Positions 33,450 to 41,012 of a DNA stretch of 64,000 nucleotides are shown one piece after another. Source of the DNA: a virus; the IMG/VR virus record IMGVR_UViG_3300044858_001565, positions 1-64,000 of that record; one strand, written 5' to 3'. Both the position numbers and the translations under genes were made by a program. Positions within the stretch are counted from its first letter, which is position 1, and the number at the start of each line of letters is the position of its first letter. The notes under the pieces are model-generated. The model had not been told where the DNA came from and did no database searches. It saw only the letters and a list, made by a program, of their open reading frames with translations.

Positions 33450-34485
33450 TCGATGGCTCCTCCGCTGGCTTTTCGTCTGTGCCGTAGCAAAATTCCTTTC
33501 GGACGGCAAGATCAATAGCCTTCAGGACATCTTCCGTGAAATACTTCTCGGGATCGCGGTTGATCTGTGATTCGAAAGCAGTCTTCCCGTTGGGCAACTG
33601 AATCTTTGTGGACACCTTTTGGAAAATTCCATACTTGATGGCAATGTCCAAAAGCCCGTAATACTTGTTCAGCCCTGTCTCAAAGTTCAACTGAACATCC
33701 ACCATCTTGTCCTGCTTCGTCAGTCGGCTCTTGTAAGTCTTGCAATGGATGATGTTGCCAACCACCTCGTTGTCCACCTTGTCCTTCTTCTTGGACAGGT
33801 AGATGATGGTGGACGCAGCATACTTCAGACCACTACCGCCGCCCATCTCCTTCGTGGGCACATACGCACCCACCACATCGTAGGTGTGATTCGTCATCAG
33901 CAGGGGAATCCGTGCGTGACCCAACTTGATGGTGAGAACGCGGAACGCCGCCTTCGTGACCTGTGCGCGAGTCATGTCGCGGGTGGTCTTGCCCTCTGCG
34001 GTATCGTTCATCTCCTTCTCGGTGGACAACATTCCAAGCGAGTCAAGCACGATCATCATGCGGGGGCGAGTGTCCTTGTCCTCTTCAAGATACTTGTCCA
34101 CAGACAGGACGCACTGGTGACGGAACTCTTCCACCGTGGCAACAGGCAGCACAGCCACGCGGTCGGTGTCAATCCCGCGTCCACGGAGCAGATCAGAGGT
34201 AATGGCTTGTTCCGTATCAAAATACAACACCATTGCCTTCGGATCGGAATTCAGGAACTCACGCACCACATTGAGAGCAAAGTAGGTCTTGCCCGTGGCT
34301 TGCTCTCCTGCAAGAGCAACGATCTTGTTGTCGGGAATACCACCGTGGATCGAACCGCTCAAGAGCGCGTTGAACGAATACGATCCCGTGGAGATGAACC
34401 CCTTGACATCGCTGCCCTCAAGCCCTTCGGATGCCACGGTTGCGTACTTGTTTCCTGCTGCCTTCAGAATGTCCTTCAGTTTCAT
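33436..34485 (-). CDS. uvsX: UvsX recombinase (RecA family)
   Basis: A 349-residue strand-exchange protein used for recombination-dependent replication and repair. Walker A GEQATGKT is at 60-67 and Walker B MMIVLDSLG at about 143-151; MTNHTYD and a glycine-rich GGGSGLKYAAS loop follow. T4 UvsX has 391 residues; the C-terminus is shorter here. The ATG overlaps the stop of the small gene upstream (ATGA). A sigma70-like promoter lies within that small gene, 55-60 bases upstream. Confidence 0.92.
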   Translation of the reverse strand: MKLKDILKAAGNKYATVASEGLEGSDVKGFISTGSYSFNALLSGSIHGGIPDNKIVALAGEQATGKTYFALNVVREFLNSDPKAMVLYFDTEQAITSDLLRGRGIDTDRVAVLPVATVEEFRHQCVLSVDKYLEEDKDTRPRMMIVLDSLGMLSTEKEMNDTAEGKTTRDMTRAQVTKAAFRVLTIKLGHARIPLLMTNHTYDVVGAYVPTKEMGGGSGLKYAASTIIYLSKKKDKVDNEVVGNIIHCKTYKSRLTKQDKMVDVQLNFETGLNKYYGLLDIAIKYGIFQKVSTKIQLPNGKTAFESQINRDPEKYFTEDVLKAIDLAVRKEFCYGTDEKPAEEPSNGDE

Positions 34486-34655
34486 AGTCTCTCCAATGAT
34501 TTGGTCTGTGTGTCAATGAGAACCATCTCGTTCTCGTTAGCCCTTATTGTATCCAGGGGCGTGAGTTTGTCAACGATCATCTGCTGCGTTTCACGGCGCA
34601 GCAGGTCTTTTCGCGCTGCGAGAAGACCTTTCAAGTATTCAATATTAAGATTCAT
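34482..34655 (-). CDS. 57-residue hypothetical protein upstream of uvsX
   Basis: A short gene fixed by its overlaps: its ATG overlaps the previous stop (TGATG) and its stop overlaps the uvsX start (ATGA). It is a charged, mostly helical protein (MNLNIEYLKGLLAARKDLLR at the start) with no recognised family. It may serve mainly to couple translation, or encode a small partner of UvsX. Confidence 0.65.
   Translation of the reverse strand: MNLNIEYLKGLLAARKDLLRRETQQMIVDKLTPLDTIRANENEMVLIDTQTKSLERL
34546..34573 (-). promoter_or_regulatory. Sigma70-like promoter for uvsX
   Basis: On the minus strand TTGACA (34573-34568), a 16-base spacer and TACAAT (34551-34546). The predicted start site is about 55 bases before the uvsX ATG, inside the 57-residue gene. 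It would allow uvsX and the helicase/primase genes to be expressed independently of the upstream polymerase gene. Confidence 0.55.
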
Positions 34656-34984
34656 CAGGTTGTAATCTTTAGACCTGGAGCCTTAACGCCCTTGTCGGGC
34701 ACCACGATTCCGCTGCCGAACGCAGAACTGAATTCATTCATAAGGTCAGTCATGGGTTCAGCAGTGAACATTACATACGATGCAGGAACAGTGATAGCCT
34801 GATCCTTTACCGAAGCCATCCACGGCACGACCGCGATGTTTGCGCCGCCGCCCTTTGTAGGCACGGGCACAACCATGCACGGATTCTTCAGCGTGTATGC
34901 CACGATCTTTTCGCCTTCAAACTTCTCGGTGACCGATGCAATGAGTTCTTCGCCGGTCTGAACCTTCACGATCTTTATAGCCAT
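34655..34984 (-). CDS. Small conserved phage protein, possibly Sm-like
   Basis: A 109-residue protein with AAGGA before the ATG. The N-terminus IKIVKVQTGEELIASV, the middle NPCMVVPVP and ASYVMFTAEP match in outline a short conserved protein found beside gp43 in T4-like marine phages, whose beta strands suggest an Sm-like barrel. It lies between polymerase and uvsX genes. Function unknown; the fold is inferred. Confidence 0.6.
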   Translation of the reverse strand: MAIKIVKVQTGEELIASVTEKFEGEKIVAYTLKNPCMVVPVPTKGGGANIAVVPWMASVKDQAITVPASYVMFTAEPMTDLMNEFSSAFGSGIVVPDKGVKAPGLKITT

Positions 34985-35018
34985 GATATATCCTTTTTGT
35001 AAGAGTTACAGTATGTAG

Positions 35019-37571
35019 TCAAGCGAACAGAGATTCAAGAGTATTTCGTTCTTCGGGACTCCACCCCACTGCATTTGTGATTGCGCGAAGCGGTTCAAGA
35101 AATGTCTTTTCAAATTGGAGTTGGCGATTGATGTATTTCTCAAGCGCGAACTCCTTTGGGATGGATGACGGAAAACCAATGACACTTTCGTGAAATGGAT
35201 TGGGTGTCTTCAAGTAGATGAACTTGATCTTCTCGCCGTCACCGATGGTGCGGTACTTCTTGTCTAGTTTCATCCGCTTTATGTGGTGATTGTACAGCAG
35301 CGCACCCTTGACTGCAATAGGCGTGGACTTTTTGTATACGGTGCCGCTGTGTGCGTACTCTTCCATTCCCGATACGGATCGGGGAGAAGCCACATCCTCA
35401 ACAGGCAGGGACATGAACTCCTTCTCCGTTGCCTTCACAAACTGCTGAAGTGTGCCCTCGTCGCGCATGAGGATCATCTCAATGGCAGTCTTCAGTGCCT
35501 TGCGGACATACGCAGGAGTGGATGAACGGGCAGTCTCAATACCCATGATCTTGAACTTCGGAGTCTTGTAGCGGACACCCTCTGCATCCCATACGGACAG
35601 CATATACCTCTTCTTCGCAGTCCACACGCCCTGCTCGGCAATGACTTCGCGTCCCATCACCATCTTGTTGGAGTAGGCGTTCATGCAGTCCGCAAGGGTG
35701 GCGAACTCCCGCTCAATCTGTGGCTGAATCACCCGCTCACAGAATCCGTTCAGGAAGTCCACCACCCGTTGCGTGTCCCGCTCGCCCTTGAAGGACGAAT
35801 CCACCACCTTGCCAAGTCTCAAATACACGGAGTCGGTGTCCATGTAGATCACATACACCTCGCCGTCCGTCTTCAGGATGCGGTTCAGGAATCGGTTGAG
35901 TGCTTCACCGATCCATCGGATGCTCAATTGCCCTGAAAGCGTGATGGCTTCCGCAAGCGCCACATCAAAGAATCTGAAGTATTGGTTGCCGATTGCGCCG
36001 TATGCGGAGTTCAACTGAATCTTACGCACCAACTGAAAGTTGTGATACTTGGAAATCTCGTATTCAATCTTTCGCCGCTCGGACTCGGGAGCGTTCTTGT
36101 CCAATTCCACAAGCCGCTTCTGTGCTGCAATCATCAGGCTCTTGTAGTGCTTGCGTTCCACATACATCTTTTCCATCAGTTCGGGAAGGAAGCCTTGGCG
36201 GTCGCGGACGAACGCAACACCGTTTGCGGCAACACTCGCCCCGTCTGCCTTCGCAGCGTTGAGATATTCCGCAGGATCAACAAACTCCTTCACCGACTCT
36301 CCGCTGTTGCGGGACAGCAAGGACTCTGGAGTAATGCTCCCGCGCCGCCACACGGGATTGGTGTGCTTTGTCTCGGGCGAGATGTTGTACTGCATGATGA
36401 GGTGTGGATACAGGGAGTTCAGGTCAAAACTCACCACCCAATCGTGCTTGCCCACGATGGGGTCCATCACATACGCACCCGCGTACTGATCGTCTTTCTT
36501 TTGTTCGGTCTTCTGCGGGATCACCATGCCCTTGCTCATCAGGTGGTGGTGGATGATGGCATCCCATGTGCGAACTTGGGAAAACACATCCTCAAAGTTC
36601 ACCCGTGCCGAATACGCAAGGGCTACAGCCAGTTCCATCAGTTTCAGTTTGGATTCCAAGCGGTCAACGAGCCGCACATCCTGAAGGTTATACTCCATGA
36701 ACTTCTGAAAGTTCTGTGCGTAGAATTCCTGAATCGTTTCGTATTCCGCATACGACAGTTTTTCCTCACCCAACTCCACCTTGGAAATGTGGTTCAGGGA
36801 ATACGCTTCCTGCTTCACATAGGTGAAAGTCCTGTACAACTCAAGGTAGTCAAGGGTGGCTACACCGCTAATCACATACGCGGTCTGATCGCGTCCCATG
36901 CGGTTCACCACAGTCTCGCGCAGTCTGCCCCACGGCGAGAGGGAGTTTCCCCATCCTTCTTCAAGATAGTTCATCCGTGCCACAAGGTACGGAATGTCAA
37001 AGAAACGGATGTTCCATCCTGTCACGATGTCGGGATCAAGGAACTTCCACAGTTCAATGAATCCCGCGAGGAGTTCTCGTTCGTCATCGTAAGGAATGCA
37101 GGACACTCCCTCTCCCTCAATATGAAAGTCTCCCAAGCCTAGCACATAGGTCTTGTCACCCATTGAGATCGTGATCGCAATGACTCGCTCCGTGGGAGCG
37201 GAGGGCGTGGGAAAACCGCCGTCACACGATGTCTCAATGTCCAAGTTGGCTATGCGGAGGCTGCTGAAGTCATAATCCACTTCATTGGGAAACTCCTTGT
37301 AAAGGTATTGGTAAACAAAGTTCGTGTTGCCGTAGATTGGATAGTTCCCCACATCCTTGAACTTATCCATGAACTCTCGGGCTTCTCCAATACCGTCAAA
37401 CTGCACAGGCTGCACAGGCTTGCCGTTGATGGTGGTGAACTCCCCCGCCTCCTTGGACGGAATGTATAGTGTGGGACAGAACGGAACGCGGAGGTGCTGC
37501 CTCTGCCCGTTCTTCCATCCACGATACAGGATGTTCTTGCCACGAATATCAACGGAAGTGTAGAAGTCCAT
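35019..37571 (-). CDS. 43: Family B DNA polymerase (T4 gp43-like)
   Basis: An 850-residue replicative polymerase with proofreading exonuclease (T4 gp43 has 898). Exo I appears as ANLDIETSCDG; polymerase motif A is FDLNSLYPHLI, motif B QLNSAYGAIGNQ, and motif C YMDTDSVYL. The C-terminus carries a short tail where gp43 contacts the clamp. The ATG at 37571 overlaps the stop of the GroES-like gene (TAATG); a longer in-frame start lies inside that gene. No intein or split is seen. Confidence 0.95.
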   Translation of the reverse strand: MDFYTSVDIRGKNILYRGWKNGQRQHLRVPFCPTLYIPSKEAGEFTTINGKPVQPVQFDGIGEAREFMDKFKDVGNYPIYGNTNFVYQYLYKEFPNEVDYDFSSLRIANLDIETSCDGGFPTPSAPTERVIAITISMGDKTYVLGLGDFHIEGEGVSCIPYDDERELLAGFIELWKFLDPDIVTGWNIRFFDIPYLVARMNYLEEGWGNSLSPWGRLRETVVNRMGRDQTAYVISGVATLDYLELYRTFTYVKQEAYSLNHISKVELGEEKLSYAEYETIQEFYAQNFQKFMEYNLQDVRLVDRLESKLKLMELAVALAYSARVNFEDVFSQVRTWDAIIHHHLMSKGMVIPQKTEQKKDDQYAGAYVMDPIVGKHDWVVSFDLNSLYPHLIMQYNISPETKHTNPVWRRGSITPESLLSRNSGESVKEFVDPAEYLNAAKADGASVAANGVAFVRDRQGFLPELMEKMYVERKHYKSLMIAAQKRLVELDKNAPESERRKIEYEISKYHNFQLVRKIQLNSAYGAIGNQYFRFFDVALAEAITLSGQLSIRWIGEALNRFLNRILKTDGEVYVIYMDTDSVYLRLGKVVDSSFKGERDTQRVVDFLNGFCERVIQPQIEREFATLADCMNAYSNKMVMGREVIAEQGVWTAKKRYMLSVWDAEGVRYKTPKFKIMGIETARSSTPAYVRKALKTAIEMILMRDEGTLQQFVKATEKEFMSLPVEDVASPRSVSGMEEYAHSGTVYKKSTPIAVKGALLYNHHIKRMKLDKKYRTIGDGEKIKFIYLKTPNPFHESVIGFPSSIPKEFALEKYINRQLQFEKTFLEPLRAITNAVGWSPEERNTLESLFA

Positions 37572-37834
37572 TATCGCTCCACTACGGCAACCCAATCCTG
37601 ATGCACCATGTCCTTGTCTTCGTGACCCTGCCCCTTGTTCTGTGTACGATCCCAAAGAACACGGTCACCTACGCGAATGTCTTCCGACAGTTTATCACCG
37701 ATTGCCACAACCGTAGCCCAAATGTAGCGAGAATTGATTATTTCGTTGTAAACAATTCCTGCCGATGTGGTGGTCTGACCTCCAAGGTGAGACTGCACCC
37801 AAATCCATTTTCCAATTGGCTTGAATTTACCCAT
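37571..37834 (-). CDS. GroES-like co-chaperonin (functional analogue of T4 gp31)
   Basis: An 87-residue protein. The pattern FKPIGKWIWVQ at the start, then AGIVYNE in the mobile-loop region, VVAIGDKL, VRVGDRVLW and the C-terminal DWVAVVE follows GroES (Cpn10). T4 gp31 replaces host GroES so that GroEL can fold the major capsid protein; a similar role is likely. It overlaps the methylase gene by eight bases and is followed by gp43. Confidence 0.72.
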   Translation of the reverse strand: MGKFKPIGKWIWVQSHLGGQTTTSAGIVYNEIINSRYIWATVVAIGDKLSEDIRVGDRVLWDRTQNKGQGHEDKDMVHQDWVAVVER

Positions 37835-38792
37835 TTAGAATCTCCTCAAGTGTTTGTGGAACGGCTTCCTTGATCCGTTCCTCTGCGATTTTAACATATT
37901 CAGGATTCAGTTCTGTTCCGATGTAGTTGCGTCCATTTTTGAGTGCAACCACAGCAGTGGTGCCGCTGCCTGTGAACGGATCAAACACAGTGCCTCCCAC
38001 GGGGCATCCTGCCAGCACACACGGCTCAATCAGGTTCTCGGGATACACCGCAAAGTGTGCGCCCTTGTAGCCTTTTGAGTTTACCGTCCAGACAGACCGC
38101 TTGTTTTTTAGTCCACTACTCAAATTACCAACAGCCTTCATGTTACCGTTGGTCTTTGCTCCACCGTTTGCTCGGGTAGAACCAGTTTGTGATTGGATGT
38201 TCTGTTGTAGTCGTGAAACGGAACTTTCTGCCAGTGGCTCCTTGATGGCTTCAAAATCGTAGTAATACTTGGGCTTCTTGGACAGAAGGAAGATGTATTC
38301 ATGCGACTTTGTGCAGCGGTCTTCCACGCTTTCGGGCATGGGATTTGGCTTGCTCCAAATTATGTCCTGCCGCAGATACCACCCGTCCGCTTGCAGCGCA
38401 AAGGCTACGCGCCAAGGAATGCCAATCAAGTCCTTGGTCTTCAGCCCCTTCTGATCTTTGCGGTTTGCAGGAACAAAGTCTGAAGGCATTCCGCGCTGAC
38501 CGCCCTGAGTCTGCGGGGGCGGGGCGCAGTTCTTTGCGCTCATGTACGAGTCGCCAAGGTTCAGCCACAGGGTGCCGTCATCACGCAGGATACGGCGCAC
38601 CTCGCGGAATACTTCGGTCATCTTCTGCACATAACCCTCAACGGTGTCTTCTTGACCGATCTCGCTGTCCCCGCCACCGTAGTCGCGGAGTCCGAAATAG
38701 GGAGGTGATGTAATGCAAGTGTTAACGATTCCATCGGGCAGCGTCTTCATGCCCTCAATGCAGTCTCCGACAATAATGCGGTGGGTGTTCAT
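37827..38792 (-). CDS. DNA methyltransferase, SPPY type, probable modification half of an R-M pair
   Basis: A 321-residue beta-class amino-methyltransferase: catalytic motif IV TSPPY at 28-32 comes before the S-adenosylmethionine motif (FDPFTGSGTT, 270-279). SPPY is typical of N4-cytosine methylases; N6-adenine is not excluded. The central region is a target-recognition segment. A BglII-type endonuclease gene lies 21 bases upstream in the same direction. The BglII family enzyme BglII is paired with an N4-cytosine methylase, so the pair makes sense. Base composition is ordinary for this genome, unlike the endonuclease. Confidence 0.88.
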   Translation of the reverse strand: MNTHRIIVGDCIEGMKTLPDGIVNTCITSPPYFGLRDYGGGDSEIGQEDTVEGYVQKMTEVFREVRRILRDDGTLWLNLGDSYMSAKNCAPPPQTQGGQRGMPSDFVPANRKDQKGLKTKDLIGIPWRVAFALQADGWYLRQDIIWSKPNPMPESVEDRCTKSHEYIFLLSKKPKYYYDFEAIKEPLAESSVSRLQQNIQSQTGSTRANGGAKTNGNMKAVGNLSSGLKNKRSVWTVNSKGYKGAHFAVYPENLIEPCVLAGCPVGGTVFDPFTGSGTTAVVALKNGRNYIGTELNPEYVKIAEERIKEAVPQTLEEILNG

Positions 38793-38813
38793 ATACTATT
38801 ATTCCACATAATT

Positions 38814-39398
38814 CTACTTGTCTGATATTCCTATAACGACAACTGGAACAGAAGGGGATGTGTTTCCTATCATGTTTAAATCCCACACTAATTGTTCGTA
38901 ACATGATACACCACTACACATAGATTCCGCAAATCTTTTTGTTGGAACTATTTCTACACCACAGTCTATTAATCCTAGTTTCTTAAAAACTGGAATCTTT
39001 CCTAGAATGTCATAGACCATGAATGAATATTTACCAAACTGAACTTCCACTCCAACTTTAGATTTTACAAAATCAATTTCTCTGAAACCTTTCAAAAATT
39101 TGGTTTGGGGCACAACCCCGTCCTTGTACTGAAGAGGAACATAATCACAGTCTATTCTCTTTCTTTCCCACCCACCATCAATATCTTGTGTTCCGAAGAG
39201 TCTTTTAAACTCCGAATTCAATTTCACCTGACTATACAGAAGTTTTCCTTTCATCTTCTTCTCTTTGCTAACCTTCGTTTTAAACTTACGAGCATTTATC
39301 TTTTCTATAACTGTCTGAATTTGTTTTAACTCGCAATTATGATATTCGTTCATAAACTCTATACCACCATTGAACGAATAAATTGAAGATATTTTCAC
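38814..39398 (-). CDS. Type II restriction endonuclease of the BglII/BstYI family
   Basis: A 194-residue protein. I choose the GTG at 39398 because AAAGGAG lies eight bases upstream; longer starts run into the SpeD-like gene. The active site of BglII (Asp84, Glu93, Gln95) is matched by Asp109 in FREIDF and Glu118/Gln120 in GVEVQFGKYSF, with identical spacing. The rest of the C-terminal half (GLIDCGVEIVP, MCSGVSCYEQLVWDL) also fits the family. BglII cuts AGATCT and BstYI cuts RGATCY; the exact site here cannot be read off. The gene is visibly AT-rich compared with its neighbours, suggesting recent acquisition. Confidence 0.85.
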   Translation of the reverse strand: MKISSIYSFNGGIEFMNEYHNCELKQIQTVIEKINARKFKTKVSKEKKMKGKLLYSQVKLNSEFKRLFGTQDIDGGWERKRIDCDYVPLQYKDGVVPQTKFLKGFREIDFVKSKVGVEVQFGKYSFMVYDILGKIPVFKKLGLIDCGVEIVPTKRFAESMCSGVSCYEQLVWDLNMIGNTSPSVPVVVIGISDK

Positions 39399-39420
39399 TT
39401 GCTGGTCTCCTTTACGATAA

Positions 39421-39816
39421 TCATCTGATATCTCCGTATCCCATCCCACGCACAAAGAAATGCTCTTCGTGCTGCTGAAACCCAAAGCACTCCCGTGCGT
39501 AGTCAAGAATGATCTGCTTGTCAAACTTGTTGCACGAATACACATCAAGGGTAATGAATCGCTTTGGTTCCATTGAGTGAATCTGAATACCGCTCTCAAT
39601 GAGTGGAACCCATCCGCTGACTCCTGCCTTGTCGGGATAGAGTTCCACACCAAAAGCAGTTGGACCGTGAATCACGATGGGCTGACTCATGCGGGTCATG
39701 CCGATCTTGTCCACCACTCGCTCAAGAAAGCGGTAGTGGAGTTCTAGATCATCGGCTGCACCGATGCGACAGTTGTACATATCAAGGTAATACGAATATC
39801 CGAATGGCTTGCTCAT
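39421..39816 (-). CDS. speD: S-adenosylmethionine decarboxylase-like protein (SpeD)
   Basis: A 131-residue protein resembling SpeD, which makes decarboxylated S-adenosylmethionine for spermidine. The self-cleavage site LxES is present (Glu74-Ser75) within LIESGIQIH, as are the later TLDVYSCN with Cys95 and His80. The residue after the processing Ser, normally His (ESH), is Gly here, so processing or activity may differ. Phage-borne speD is known in cyanophages. It overlaps the HNH gene by four bases. Confidence 0.75.
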   Translation of the reverse strand: MSKPFGYSYYLDMYNCRIGAADDLELHYRFLERVVDKIGMTRMSQPIVIHGPTAFGVELYPDKAGVSGWVPLIESGIQIHSMEPKRFITLDVYSCNKFDKQIILDYARECFGFQQHEEHFFVRGMGYGDIR

Positions 39817-40622
39817 GTGAAAAAATCCTCTAATGTTGGCTTGCTCTTTAGCGGCTTGCCTGTAATCAATGCGTCCAAATCGTCTTCACCCAATCCTAGT
39901 CCGTCCGCAAGTTGTCGCACAAACTCCCATGCTCGTTCAGGGCTGACCCGCTCAGTATACAGGCGGAAATGATCGGGCGCAAGAGCAATCGCTTCGGGAA
40001 GGAGTTTTGCATTTTTTGATTGATTTTCGGAGCCTTCAAGTATTCTCAAGTTGAGGGGGTGATGGATGCCACCGTGAATGATCGGAAGAATATGGTCAAT
40101 GTGATATTCTCGTCCTGTCTCCCTTTGGAGTTCTTGGCGAGTGCGTTCTAAAATGAGAAGTTGTTGGTTTTCATTTGCGGTCAAGTGAATTGATGCATTT
40201 CTCTCTCTGCATCTTCGTCTTCTACCTCTTTCCGCTACTCGTTCGGGATTGCGTTCACGCCAAGCCTTGCTTGCTGCCGCTGCTCGTTCGGGATTGCGTT
40301 CAGCCCAAGCCTTGCGTACTGCCGCTGCTCGTTCACGATTGAGTTCACGCCAAGCCTTGTCTGTTTCCGCTTTCCGTTCACGATTGCGTTCAGCCCAAGC
40401 CTTGGCTACTGCTGCTTTCCGTTCACGATTGCGTTCACGCCAAGCCTTGTCTGCTGCCGCTTTCTGTTCACGATTGCGTTCACGCCAAGCCTTGCGTACT
40501 GCCAATGCTTGTTCACGATTGCGTTCATACCAAGCCTTGGCTACTGCCGCTACTCGTTCACGATTGCGTTCACGATAAGCCTTTTCTGTTGCCTTCTTTT
40601 TTTCGGGATCTTTGTATGCCAC
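39813..40622 (-). CDS. HNH endonuclease with N-terminal helical repeats
   Basis: A 269-residue protein. Residues 17-121 are seven copies of a 15-residue basic/amphipathic repeat (RERNRERKAAVAKAW type), and a degenerate copy follows. An HNH nuclease domain spans about 150-210: YHIDHILPIIHGG, then HHPLNLRIL and NQSKNAKL. Proteins with this plan (KAW-type repeats plus HNH) occur in many phages and large viruses and are often mobile homing-type nucleases; the repeats probably bind DNA. It sits beside the restriction endonuclease and SpeD genes. Confidence 0.8.
   Translation of the reverse strand: MAYKDPEKKKATEKAYRERNRERVAAVAKAWYERNREQALAVRKAWRERNREQKAAADKAWRERNRERKAAVAKAWAERNRERKAETDKAWRELNRERAAAVRKAWAERNPERAAAASKAWRERNPERVAERGRRRRCRERNASIHLTANENQQLLILERTRQELQRETGREYHIDHILPIIHGGIHHPLNLRILEGSENQSKNAKLLPEAIALAPDHFRLYTERVSPERAWEFVRQLADGLGLGEDDLDALITGKPLKSKPTLEDFFT
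40260..40574 (-). repeat. Seven tandem 45-base repeats in the HNH gene
   Basis: Seven in-frame 45-base units with the core TTCACGATTGCGTTCACGCC read on the plus strand. Copies are highly similar at DNA level, so copy number could change by slippage or recombination. Confidence 0.9.
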
Positions 40623-40625
40623 ATC

Positions 40626-41012
40626 TCACCCCCGCATCGCCTTCACGATCTTACGCCAATACTTCAGGGTTCCCGACAGGCGGTGCCCCTTTGGACCGCC
40701 GTTGTGAATCCGTGCCAACTGCTCAACAGTCGCGCCCTTCGGGGCATACCGCGTCCAATACGCACGGATGATCCGCTCCGAATACGCCTTGTCCATGCAG
40801 TCACGATACGAGCCGCCGATGGAAGGATCGTGTTCCACAGCGTCCTGCCAGTACTCGCGCCAAATCTGATACGGACCAATGGCGCGTCCACCGTCACCCA
40901 CAAGATTCTTGCCACTGGTGGACTCCACCGCATACATGGCATCAAGCAGAGGACGGGTATCAACGGTGGGGGGAACAAGGCACAGAACTGCGGACAGAAT
41001 CAAACCAAACAT
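40626..41012 (-). CDS. Invertebrate-type lysozyme-like endolysin candidate with signal peptide
   Basis: A 128-residue protein. Residues 1-14 form a hydrophobic export signal (MFGLILSAVLCLVPP). The mature part follows the destabilase/i-type lysozyme pattern: Glu30 in YAVESTSGKN, GDGGRAIGPYQI (39-50), WREYW, and RIHNGGPKG (101-109). The many disulfide cysteines of animal i-type lysozymes are missing, as expected for a bacterial or phage form. It probably cleaves peptidoglycan, with the signal sending it to the periplasm. A soluble lytic transglycosylase is the main alternative. It overlaps uvsE by 13 bases. Confidence 0.7.
   Translation of the reverse strand: MFGLILSAVLCLVPPTVDTRPLLDAMYAVESTSGKNLVGDGGRAIGPYQIWREYWQDAVEHDPSIGGSYRDCMDKAYSERIIRAYWTRYAPKGATVEQLARIHNGGPKGHRLSGTLKYWRKIVKAMRG

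Noticed and set aside
35019-37655. Upstream start adding 28 residues to the DNA polymerase
   Set aside because: It would lie inside the GroES-like gene and has no ribosome binding site; the ATG at 37571 overlaps the upstream stop in the style of this genome.
39399-39653. N-terminal extension of the restriction endonuclease into the SpeD-like gene
   Set aside because: The extension has no similarity to the family, lies antiphase within a recognisable gene, and a GTG with a strong ribosome binding site gives a family-typical length.
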